Source: Syntrophomonas sp. UBA4911 (GTDB lineage Bacteria; Bacillota; Syntrophomonadia; Syntrophomonadales; Syntrophomonadaceae). From it: 21,490 nt of DNA. The notes below the pieces were generated by a model, which saw only the letters and a program-made list of their open reading frames with translations, did no database searches and was not told where the DNA came from. Positions 14,333 through 20,720 of this stretch are shown piece after piece (the stretch's first letter is position 1; each line of letters starts with the position of its first letter). The stretch is taken from assembly GCA_002398105.1 (NCBI GenBank), contig DHCD01000016.1:1-21490 (forward strand), in the 5' to 3' direction. The position numbers and the translations under genes were made by a program.

Positions 14333-15481
14333 ATGATATATATGGACAACGCGGCCACTACCTATCCTAAACCGGAGAATGTCTATACCGCAGTCGACTA
14401 TTTTAATCGCAGCCTGGGAGGGAATCCGGGGCGGGGAAGCAGCCAGGCCACTTTAAAGGCAGGATCTATACTGGTTGATGCCAGAGAAGCACTGGCTCGG
14501 CTTTTTAATATCCAGGACAGCGAACAGATTGCCTTTACTGCCAATATAACCGAATCTTTGAACATAGCATTAAAAGGTTTTCTTCATCCTGGCGACCATG
14601 TAATAAGTACCAGTATGGAACATAATGCTGTAGCCCGGCCCTTGTATGCGCTTTCCCGGCGGGGGATCGAATGGACGGCGGTCCCTTGTGCGGATGACGG
14701 CAGTCTTGATCCGGAGGATATACGCAAGGCTATAAAGCCTAACACCCGCATGGTGTGTATGCTGCATGCTTCCAACCTCACCGGTACTATTATGCCCATA
14801 GCCCAGGCAGGTAAGATATGCCGGGAAAATGGATTGGTCTTCGTAGTGGACAGCGCTCAAAGCGCAGGAATATTGCCTCTGGACGTAGTAGAGCAGAATA
14901 TAGATATACTTGCTTTTACCGGTCATAAAGGATTGCTTGGTTTACAAGGTACAGGCGGACTTTATGTAGCCCCCGGAATTGAAATCGAGCCTCTCAAGGA
15001 AGGCGGAACCGGTTCCTTTTCCGAGCATCTTGAACACCCTGAATTCATGCCGGATCGTCTGGAAAGCGGAACTCCCAATACCCCGGGTATAGTAGGACTT
15101 TTGGCCGGGGTCGAGTTTATTCTGCAAACCGGACGGGATAATATCTGCCGGCATGAACAGGAGATTACCGCTATGCTTCTTAGCGGACTCCGGGAAATCA
15201 AGGGGGTTAAATTGTACGGACCGGGTGACAGCACCAAACAGACGGCAGTCATCGCTTTTAACATTGATAACCTGGATTGCGGCGAGTTAAGCATGCAGCT
15301 GGATTACCTTTATGGGGTGGTAACCCGTTCCGGCTTGCATTGTGCTCCTCTGGCCCATCAGGTTATCGGTACCCTGGAGAGGGGGTCCTGTCGACTCAGC
15401 CCGGGATATTTCACCACCCAGGCTGAAGCTGAAGCCGTGATTCGGGCTATACATGGCCTGGCTCAACAAAGCGGGAGCTGA
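14333..15481 (+). CDS. Cysteine desulfurase family protein (SufS/Csd-like)
   Basis: This 382-residue class V aminotransferase-fold enzyme releases sulfur (or selenium) from cysteine (or selenocysteine) as an enzyme-bound persulfide. PLP contacts are D173 and Q176 (VVDSAQSAG) and K199 in FTGHKGLLG. The persulfide cysteine is C337 in RSGLHCAPLAHQ, and the surrounding pattern fits the group found beside YedF and SelD in anaerobes. The start is ATG 14333 after GAGGAAGGAAG, though an in-frame ATG at 14342 is possible. The terminator upstream means it has its own transcription, for which I see no clear promoter in 14241-14320. It probably feeds YedF. Confidence 0.88.
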   Translation: MIYMDNAATTYPKPENVYTAVDYFNRSLGGNPGRGSSQATLKAGSILVDAREALARLFNIQDSEQIAFTANITESLNIALKGFLHPGDHVISTSMEHNAVARPLYALSRRGIEWTAVPCADDGSLDPEDIRKAIKPNTRMVCMLHASNLTGTIMPIAQAGKICRENGLVFVVDSAQSAGILPLDVVEQNIDILAFTGHKGLLGLQGTGGLYVAPGIEIEPLKEGGTGSFSEHLEHPEFMPDRLESGTPNTPGIVGLLAGVEFILQTGRDNICRHEQEITAMLLSGLREIKGVKLYGPGDSTKQTAVIAFNIDNLDCGELSMQLDYLYGVVTRSGLHCAPLAHQVIGTLERGSCRLSPGYFTTQAEAEAVIRAIHGLAQQSGS

Positions 15482-15493
15482 AAAGCCCCCGCT
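15470..15493. terminator. Hairpin between convergent desulfurase and transporter genes
   Basis: AGCGGGAGC (15470-15478) pairs with GCCCCCGCT (15485-15493), with one mismatch, around a six-base loop. It overlaps the desulfurase stop. On the minus strand the stem is followed by TTTG and preceded by an A/T-rich stretch, so it probably ends the transporter transcript and may act both ways; the plus-strand side lacks a T run. Confidence 0.5.
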
Positions 15494-15516
15494 AAAAACG
15501 TTTTAAATTAATACAT

Positions 15517-16116
15517 CTATTTTAAGATGGGTCCCGGCATAGGCAAAACATCTTTGCCGAAGGACGTATTAAGAATTATAGCTGAAGCTACATATATGCC
15601 GAAAATGCCCCCGGCCAGAAGGAATATAGCGGCTACACTGGAGTAGGTGCGGGCAATAAGCTGTAAATCCATAAAGGCTACAAAAAAGACGCCTACATCA
15701 AGAGCCAGCACTACCAGACTCATAACCAGCGGTGATTGTTTCAAATAAGCTGGAGTCCACATCATTAAAATAATCCAGAGAACCAACCAGGCCCATCCAT
15801 CTATTCGGGCGTCTACAGCCCAACCATTAGCAGCTGCAAAATACTTAAAGATAAACTCCACTCCCCCAACCAGCATAAAGAATGCCGAAAAGAAAAGAAA
15901 GACATTGCCGCCGGTCAGATGACCACCCTTCAATTCAATAATAGCAACAATAACCTGAACGAAAAAACCTCCCAATAACCATATCCCCAGCAGGGGTATA
16001 CAGGAATGATCCACTTTACCTCCTAATAAGGCATAAAAACAAAAGCAAGCTATCGCCAGTGCTACCAGTCCTGCAGGTGCGGGACTGGCCCAGGCGCCAT
16101 GTTCATTAGACGACAT
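15517..16116 (-). CDS. satP: SatP/YaaH (GPR1/FUN34) family acetate transporter
   Basis: This 199-residue integral membrane protein has six predicted membrane segments. The family signature appears as SPAPAGLVALAIACFCFYAL near the N-terminus (in place of NPAPLGL), then GGFFVQVIVAIIELKGGHLTG with the conserved Gln and Glu-Leu-Lys region, and FLFFSAFFM. The family carries acetate or succinate, in either direction, with protons. In a fermenting or syntrophic anaerobe it could export acetate. GGGAGGAG (16123-16130) lies six bases before the ATG 16116; a TTG six bases further upstream (16122) is less likely. Confidence 0.88.
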   Translation of the reverse strand: MSSNEHGAWASPAPAGLVALAIACFCFYALLGGKVDHSCIPLLGIWLLGGFFVQVIVAIIELKGGHLTGGNVFLFFSAFFMLVGGVEFIFKYFAAANGWAVDARIDGWAWLVLWIILMMWTPAYLKQSPLVMSLVVLALDVGVFFVAFMDLQLIARTYSSVAAIFLLAGGIFGIYVASAIILNTSFGKDVLPMPGPILK

Positions 16117-16203
16117 CAGCAACTCCTCCCTCTCCCATTTTTTTTAGGTAACTGACCTGATTAAATTTTTTTATCACCTCCTGGGTATATTAATATGCTT
16201 TAA

Positions 16204-16221
16204 AGGTATCAGCTAATACCT
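16204..16221. promoter_or_regulatory. Inverted repeat upstream of the acetate transporter
   Basis: AGGTAT (16204-16209) and ATACCT (16216-16221) are perfect inverted arms with a six-base centre, about 90 bases upstream of the transporter start. The left arm lies in TTTAAAGGTAT, close to the AAAGGTA half-site of the operator at 2030-2061. The rest of the 345-base gap (16117-16461) holds an orphan ribosome-site-like AGGAGGTGA (reverse of 16174-16182) and the promoter of the Rrf2 gene; I see no further gene there. Confidence 0.4.
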
Positions 16222-16378
16222 GTTAAGCCGTTATGGACAGGAATACGAGTTGTGCTGCATAAAGGATTGATTTAGATAGATATTGGAGGAATATTCAGAA
16301 AATTCTAGCTAATTACCTAAAACATTATCAAAATTACCAGGATATTGTCAATAGAATTATTTTATTGTCTGATAAAAC

Positions 16379-16416
16379 ATAAACTATGACTTGACAAGAA
16401 TTCGGCCCAAGTTTAT
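16379..16416. promoter_or_regulatory. Inverted repeat flanking the Rrf2 promoter
   Basis: ATAAACT (16379-16385) and AGTTTAT (16410-16416) are perfect inverted arms whose centres are 31 bases apart, about three helical turns. The left arm lies just before the -35 and the right arm runs into the -10. This suits autoregulation by the Rrf2 protein, but the motif is not a known NsrR or IscR site. Confidence 0.35.
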
Positions 16417-16419
16417 AGT
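16391..16419 (+). promoter_or_regulatory. Sigma-A promoter of the Rrf2-family gene
   Basis: A perfect TTGACA (16391-16396) is followed after exactly 17 bases by TATAGT (16414-16419). Transcription would begin near 16426, about 36 bases before the ATG. Confidence 0.8.
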
Positions 16420-16461
16420 GAACAAAAGGGATGAATAAAGTCAACAATGAGGTAGAAAATT

Positions 16462-16863
16462 ATGCAGATCACCCGACAAAGCGAGTATGCTATACGCACT
16501 ATGTTGGAATTGGCTCGGGCACCCCGGGGCGAGTATATATCCACTCGCTTTATATCTGAGAAGCAGGATATCCCCGAGGATTTCTTAAAGAAAACCTTAA
16601 AGCTGCTGGTTGTGGCCGGTCTGGTCAATACCCAGCGGGGGGCATATGGCGGTATTACCCTGGCCCGTGATGCCGGTGAAATTTACCTGGCGGATATCAT
16701 ATCAGCGGTGGAGGGGAATATAGCCTTGAATGTATGCCTGGCACCGGGGTATAAGTGTCCCAACCAGCCGGGATGTCCGGTTTCCCGTAATCTGGCCCGG
16801 GCTCAGCAAGCTATGCTGGACGAACTGCGCAAAGAGAGTCTGGCCGACATGTTAGCGAATTAA
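16462..16863 (+). CDS. Rrf2-family Fe-S transcriptional regulator (NsrR/IscR-like)
   Basis: This 133-residue repressor has the Rrf2 winged helix (1-75; MQITRQSEYAIRTMLELA, GLVNTQRGAYGGITLARD) and three cysteines, C92, C99 and C105 (NVCLAPGYKC then PNQPGC), a CX6CX5C pattern expected to bind an Fe-S cluster. The spacing differs by one from commonly quoted NsrR (CX7CX5C) and IscR (CX5CX7C) patterns, so it is not assigned to either. It lies 76 bases upstream of hcp, whose promoter sits between them. Control of hcp in response to NO or redox state is the natural inference. Confidence 0.87.
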   Translation: MQITRQSEYAIRTMLELARAPRGEYISTRFISEKQDIPEDFLKKTLKLLVVAGLVNTQRGAYGGITLARDAGEIYLADIISAVEGNIALNVCLAPGYKCPNQPGCPVSRNLARAQQAMLDELRKESLADMLAN

Positions 16864-16895
16864 TTGCCGGAGGTAAGGATTCTTTACTCTAATTG

Positions 16896-16924
16896 TTGAC
16901 AAAAAACATCCTAAATATCATAAA
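16896..16924 (+). promoter_or_regulatory. Probable promoter of hcp
   Basis: TTGACA (16896-16901) is followed after 17 bases by CATAAA (16919-16924), a weak -10; TATCAT at 16916-16921 would leave only 14 bases. The A/T-rich spacer AAAAACATCCTAAATAT may hold a regulator site. Confidence 0.5.
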
Positions 16925-16939
16925 AGGGGAGGAATTGTA

Positions 16940-18547
16940 ATGTATTGCAACCAGTGTGAACAGACCAGTAAGGGGATTGCCTGTACGGCTGTGGGAGTAT
17001 GCGGTAAAGATGCCGATACCGCAGCCCTGCAGGACTTATTGTTGCATTCTCTGAGAAAACTGAGTGTCTATGCACTTAAAGCTCGCCAGGCAGGCGTCAC
17101 TGACCAGGAGGTAAACCGCTTTACCCTGGAGGGTCTCTTCGTTACCCTTACCAATGTAAACTTTGACCCGGAAAGCATAAGCGAGTACATTAAAAAGTCT
17201 TCCCGGTTAACGGCGGCACTGCGCCGGGTTTTGAACGAAAACGAGCTTGAGGTTGACAATGATATACCGTCTGACCTGGGCGGTTTAATCAAGCAAGGCG
17301 AACAGATGGGTATGCTGACGGATAAAAAGGCTGATCCTGATATTCAATCCCTGCAGCAGATACTGGTCTATGGACTTAAAGGCATTGCCGCCTATGCCTA
17401 TCATGCCTGCAGACTGGGATATGAGGATGAGCGCATTTATGCTTTTTTACATGAAGCCATGGCAGTCATTGGAGAGCATAGCGATGACCTGCAATATTGG
17501 CTCAACCTGGTTCTGCGCTGCGGAGAAGTTAATGTCATCTGTATGGAGCTGCTGGACCGTGCCAATACCATCAGTTTCGGTCATCCCGTTCCTACTAAGG
17601 TGCTGCTGGGACACCGGACAGGCAAGTGCATCCTGGTTTCCGGACATGATCTGGGGGATCTGAAGGCCATACTGGAGGCTACTCAGGGCAAGGGGATTGA
17701 CGTCTATACCCATGGGGAGATGCTCCCTGCTCATGGTTACCCCGAGCTGAAAAAGTATGAACATTTTTACGGTCACTACGGCACCGCCTGGCAAAACCAG
17801 CGTAAGGAATTCGCCAATTTCCCGGGTCCGATTCTTATGACTACCAACTGTATACAAGAACCGCGGGATAGTTATATCAATTCCATCTTTACTACCGGAC
17901 CGGTATCCTGGCCGGGGGCGCCCCATGTAAATGAGGACAATTTTGCCGGGATAGTACAGATGGCTTTGGAAATGCCCGGTTTTACCGAGAAGGAGGATGC
18001 GGGCAGCGTTATGTGCGGGTTCGCTCATAATGCTGTTCTGGGTGTTGCCGACAAGGTTATTGCGGGAGTTAAAAGCGGACATATCCGCCATTTCCTCTTG
18101 GTCGGCGGCTGTGATGGAGCCCGGGCAGGACGCAGTTATTACCGTGAGATAGTGGAAAGAGCCCCGCAGGATACGGTGATATTAACCCTGGGATGCGGCA
18201 AATACCGCTTCTTCGACCAGAAACTGGGAGACATTGACGGTATTCCCCGGCTGCTTGATTTAGGGCAGTGCAATGACGCTTATTCGGCTGTACAGATTGC
18301 CCTTGCTCTGGCCCAGGCATTTGATTGCGGAGTAAATGATCTGCCCCTGTCCCTGGTACTTTCCTGGTATGAACAGAAAGCGGTGGCCATACTCTTGAGC
18401 CTGCTTTATCTGGGAATCAAAAATATAAGATTGGGGCCTACTCTTCCGGCCTTTATCACCCCCGCCGTACTCAATGTGCTGGTAGAGAATTATAGTATAA
18501 AACCAATCACTAATGCTGATGCTGATTTAGAGGCTATCTTGTCCTAA
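16940..18547 (+). CDS. hcp: Hydroxylamine reductase / hybrid cluster protein, class I
   Basis: This 535-residue cytoplasmic Fe-S enzyme reduces NO (and hydroxylamine in vitro) and is part of nitrosative stress defence. The N-terminal cysteines C3, C6, C15 and C21 follow CX2CX8CX5C, the class I pattern of Desulfovibrio. The hybrid cluster ligands read H236 (SGHDLGD), E260, C304 (TTNCIQEP), C391 (GGCDGARAG, the persulfide cysteine), C419 (LGCGKYRF), C444 (GQCNDAYS), E478 and K480 (SWYEQKAV), all present and in order. AGGGGAGG-type ribosome site. It follows the Rrf2 gene and precedes a cupin and ferredoxin. It needs an electron donor; the nearby ferredoxin is a candidate. Confidence 0.96.
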   Translation: MYCNQCEQTSKGIACTAVGVCGKDADTAALQDLLLHSLRKLSVYALKARQAGVTDQEVNRFTLEGLFVTLTNVNFDPESISEYIKKSSRLTAALRRVLNENELEVDNDIPSDLGGLIKQGEQMGMLTDKKADPDIQSLQQILVYGLKGIAAYAYHACRLGYEDERIYAFLHEAMAVIGEHSDDLQYWLNLVLRCGEVNVICMELLDRANTISFGHPVPTKVLLGHRTGKCILVSGHDLGDLKAILEATQGKGIDVYTHGEMLPAHGYPELKKYEHFYGHYGTAWQNQRKEFANFPGPILMTTNCIQEPRDSYINSIFTTGPVSWPGAPHVNEDNFAGIVQMALEMPGFTEKEDAGSVMCGFAHNAVLGVADKVIAGVKSGHIRHFLLVGGCDGARAGRSYYREIVERAPQDTVILTLGCGKYRFFDQKLGDIDGIPRLLDLGQCNDAYSAVQIALALAQAFDCGVNDLPLSLVLSWYEQKAVAILLSLLYLGIKNIRLGPTLPAFITPAVLNVLVENYSIKPITNADADLEAILS

Positions 18548-18556
18548 TAGCATTGA

Positions 18557-18586
18557 AACGGGCAATAGCGAAGGCTGTTGCCCGTT
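18557..18586. other. Strong hairpin after hcp
   Basis: AACGGGCAATAGC (18557-18569) pairs with GCTGTTGCCCGTT (18574-18586), with one T-G pair, around GAAG. No T run follows, so it is more likely an mRNA-protecting 3' hairpin than a classic terminator; a better terminator lies about 100 bases on. Confidence 0.55.
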
Positions 18587-18642
18587 AAACCGATTAACCC
18601 CTATGGACCGCAGTCGTACCCGCAGGGCATACCCATAGGGCA

Positions 18643-18670
18643 CAAGCAAACAAGCAAGCAGGCAAGCAAC
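18643..18670. repeat. CAAG tetranucleotide repeat
   Basis: Seven imperfect four-base units (CAAG CAAA CAAG CAAG CAGG CAAG CAAC) lie in the gap between hcp and the second cupin. It is a small microsatellite in non-coding DNA and could vary in copy number. An eight-base inverted repeat, CCCTATGG/CCATAGGG, flanks the region just upstream (18599-18606 and 18633-18640). Confidence 0.7.
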
Positions 18671-18676
18671 AGCAAT

Positions 18677-18707
18677 GAAAATAGTCCGGCGGTTCGGCTA
18701 TATTTTT
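18677..18707 (+). terminator. Probable terminator downstream of hcp
   Basis: ATAG-T-CCG (18681-18688) pairs with CGGCTAT (18695-18701) with one bulged T; further A-T pairs lie outside, and a run of five T follows (18703-18707). It separates hcp from the cupin gene. Confidence 0.5.
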
Positions 18708-18784
18708 GACGCGAGTTCAGGAAATTTAGGGGGAAGAAGGCGGCAAAAACTTTAATAAATTCCGGGCCTGTTCTTTTATTAATG

Positions 18785-18804
18785 GATCTGCGTTAATCTG
18801 CGTA
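18785..18804. repeat. Tandem ten-base repeat ATCTGCGT(TA/AT)
   Basis: ATCTGCGTTA (18785-18794) is followed directly by ATCTGCGTAT (18795-18804), just ahead of the ribosome site of the second cupin. Short TCTGCGT tandems occur between genes of many environmental bacteria as I recall them; their role is unknown to me. Confidence 0.5.
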
Positions 18805-18821
18805 TAATTAGGAGGAATAGT

Positions 18822-19163
18822 ATGAGTGAGGATATAAAGGTCTTGAATTCTGTTATGGCTGCTAAAATAAAGACGGCGGAGTTAATAAGTTACCAGACCG
18901 ATGCCGTAGTCAGCAAGACCCTTATTGCACGTCCTACCGGTACGGTAACCATGTTCGCTTTTGACCGGGGGCAGGGTTTAAGCGAACACACCGCTCCTTT
19001 TGATGCTATGGTATCAATATTGGAGGGAGAAGCCGAAGTGATAATTGCCGGGCAGTCACATATCCTGCAGGAGGGAGAAATGATAATCATGCCTGCCGGG
19101 CAGCCCCATGCCTTAAATGCCGTACAGAAGTTTAAAATGCTGCTTATTATGATTAAATCATAA
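18822..19163 (+). CDS. Cupin-domain protein, hcp-linked
   Basis: This 113-residue single-domain cupin has motif 1 in LSEHTAPFDAMVSILEGEAEV (H near 56, E near 69) and motif 2 in GEMIIMPAGQPHAL (H near 97), enough for a metal site with two His and a Glu. AGGAGG (18811-18816) lies directly upstream. It sits between hcp and a ferredoxin gene, 38 bases before the latter, and is probably transcribed with it. Small cupins of this type are common near redox-stress genes in anaerobes, but no reaction is known for this one. Confidence 0.8.
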   Translation: MSEDIKVLNSVMAAKIKTAELISYQTDAVVSKTLIARPTGTVTMFAFDRGQGLSEHTAPFDAMVSILEGEAEVIIAGQSHILQEGEMIIMPAGQPHALNAVQKFKMLLIMIKS

Positions 19164-19201
19164 AAACCACGATTCAAGCTGCGCAGTAAAGGAGGATGGA
19201 A

Positions 19202-19579
19202 GTGGCTACCAGAACTATAGTCAAGATAGATGAAGAATTATGTAACGGCTGCGGAGCCTGCATAAGTCCCTGTGCCGAAAGTGCATTGGAGCTGATAGAC
19301 GGCAAGGCGCGGGTGATCAAGGAAGAATTATGCGATGGGGCCGGGTTCTGTCTCGGAGCATGTCCGACCGGGGCCCTGTCCCTGGAAAACCGCGAGGCCC
19401 CTGAATTCTCTGAACAAGCGGTTAAAAAGATTTCCCTCACCCGTCCCCGTAACTATAAGCCGCAGAAATGTATGCAATGCGGGATGAGTGAAGATCAGGC
19501 CTGGCTGCTTCCTCTTAAACACGGAGGAGAAGCCCGGTGGATATGTACCAGGTGTCTGCCCGGGCTTATTCATGGCTGA
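19202..19579 (+). CDS. Ferredoxin-like protein with atypical second cluster and C-terminal CX2C/CX2C domain
   Basis: This 125-residue protein has a complete [4Fe-4S] motif, C14, C17, C20 and C24 (CNGCGACISPC), and a second one that lacks its second cysteine: C44, C50 and C54 with A47 (CDGAGFCLGACPTGAL). The second site may hold a three-iron cluster, use another ligand, or be empty. The C-terminal third has C90/C93 and C115/C118, a zinc-ribbon or rubredoxin-like pair of CX2C knuckles 21 residues apart. The start is GTG 19202, six bases after AAAGGAGG (19188-19195); the ATG at 19196 touches that site and is unlikely. With the cupin it follows hcp, so it may pass electrons to Hcp. Confidence 0.82.
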   Translation: MATRTIVKIDEELCNGCGACISPCAESALELIDGKARVIKEELCDGAGFCLGACPTGALSLENREAPEFSEQAVKKISLTRPRNYKPQKCMQCGMSEDQAWLLPLKHGGEARWICTRCLPGLIHG

Positions 19580-19642
19580 TAGCTCAAAAAAAAATAGTCG
19601 CGTTTTTATATCCGGAGTTGTATTGGGGACAGATAATGAATA

Positions 19643-19838
19643 TAATATAATTAACGGTGGCGGAGAACTTAAGATTACCGAATTCTTAGGTCTAAAGGTC
19701 ATTAGGTTGCGTTTTCAGCGGTTATTTTTTAGGTTAATTTCCCTTTTCGCTTAGTCAATTTATCAGGTGGTTTTCCTTAACAAAGGTCTATATGGGGTTT
19801 ATACCAGTCACATGGTTTTCTCCGCCACCTAATATAAT
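19643..19838. mobile_element. Possible short non-coding inverted-repeat element (MITE-like)
   Basis: GGTGGCGGAGAA (19656-19667) and its exact reverse complement TTCTCCGCCACC (19818-19829) bound a 174-base A/T-rich segment with no coding potential. TAATATAAT occurs at 19643-19651 and again at 19830-19838, directly abutting the right end but four bases from the left end. That resembles a target duplication around a small transposable element, though A/T richness could give it by chance. Inner sequence contains several TTAGGT words. It fills most of the 352-base gap (19580-19931). Confidence 0.45.
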
Positions 19839-19843
19839 GATTT

Positions 19844-19880
19844 AAATGCCTTTATAAGCTGCTTATAGAGGCATTTTTAT
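19844..19880 (+). terminator. Long hairpin terminator before the SDR gene
   Basis: AAATGCCTTTATAAGC (19844-19859) and GCTTATAGAGGCATTT (19861-19876) are 16-base arms with one T-G pair, nearly touching, followed by a T run (19874-19878). It would end transcription from the hcp side; as a near-perfect palindrome it could also act on the other strand. Confidence 0.75.
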
Positions 19881-19931
19881 TTGGTGCTGAAAATCTTTTG
19901 CATAACTGCATTATGCAGGGGGGAATATTCT

Positions 19932-20693
19932 TTGCCGGCAGAACCATACAGCCTCAAGGGGCATATTTGTTTGATTACCGGTGCCAGCCGCGGAATCGGG
20001 GCTGAAGTTGCCCGGGCGGCGGCGGCGGCAGGGGCGGCAACCGTTATCAATTACCATACTTCCGAGCCGGAGGCCTTGCGGCTGCTTGAAGATTTAACTG
20101 CCCGGGGCTGCCGGGCCATGGCAGTCAGAGCCGATATCAGCCGGAGTCGGGAAGTTGAAGCGATGTTTGCCCGTATAGAGGCCGAATGGGGAACGGTTGA
20201 CCTCCTGGTTAATAATGCCGGAGTTTCATTGAAACGTTTGCTTACGGAGACCAGTGAAACCGAGTGGCAGCAAATAATGGACATCAACCTTAAAGGAGCT
20301 TTTTTATGCAGCCGTCAGGCCCTGCCGGCAATGATAAAAAAACGCTTTGGACGTATAGTAAATATAGCTTCCATCTGGGGTTTAAGGGGGGCTTCCTGTG
20401 AAGCGGTCTATGCTGCCGCCAAAGGCGGGCTTATTGCCCTGAGCCGTTCTCTGGCGGCAGAGCTTGGGTCTTCCGGAATTTGCGTTAATGCTCTTGCCCC
20501 AGGACCGGTACAAACCGATATGCTCAATCAGGAACTGGATCCTGATGAAATGACTGCCCTGGCAGCCGACATCCCTCTGGGAAGACTGGCAACCCCGAAG
20601 GATATAGCATCTGTCTGCCTTTTTCTCTTATCCCCAGCCGCCGCTTATATTAATGGTCAGGTGATTGGCCTGGACGGCGGCTGGAAAGTATGA
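19932..20693 (+). CDS. Short-chain dehydrogenase, YmfI-like (EF-P 5-aminopentanone reductase type)
   Basis: This 253-residue Rossmann-fold NAD(P)H reductase has TGASRGIG (16-23), NNAG (94-97), catalytic S147, Y160 and K164 (YAAAK). The stretch ASIWGLRGASCEAVY around the active site is the mark I recall for the YmfI branch, which reduces the 5-aminopentanone group on elongation factor P in Bacillus; FabG (3-oxoacyl-ACP reductase) is the alternative. The frame is open to 19881; the TTG at 19932, eight bases after AGGGGGG (19917-19923), gives the normal length and is preferred. It is 27 bases upstream of the methionine aminopeptidase gene, fitting a protein-maturation role. Confidence 0.75.
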   Translation: MPAEPYSLKGHICLITGASRGIGAEVARAAAAAGAATVINYHTSEPEALRLLEDLTARGCRAMAVRADISRSREVEAMFARIEAEWGTVDLLVNNAGVSLKRLLTETSETEWQQIMDINLKGAFLCSRQALPAMIKKRFGRIVNIASIWGLRGASCEAVYAAAKGGLIALSRSLAAELGSSGICVNALAPGPVQTDMLNQELDPDEMTALAADIPLGRLATPKDIASVCLFLLSPAAAYINGQVIGLDGGWKV

Positions 20694-20720
20694 TAAAAAA
20701 ATTGCTCGGAGGTTATAGCT

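Noticed and set aside
17447..18091. 214-codon minus-strand ORF opposite hcp
   Set aside because: Shadow of hcp, whose every cluster ligand is intact; no ribosome site.
18550..18559. ATTGAAAC-like word typical of CRISPR repeat ends
   Set aside because: Single occurrence, with no repeat-spacer array around it.
19488..19754. 88-codon ORF overlapping the ferredoxin end and the inverted-repeat element
   Set aside because: Starts inside the ferredoxin in another frame, lacks a ribosome site and has no domain; I could not see a transposase remnant.
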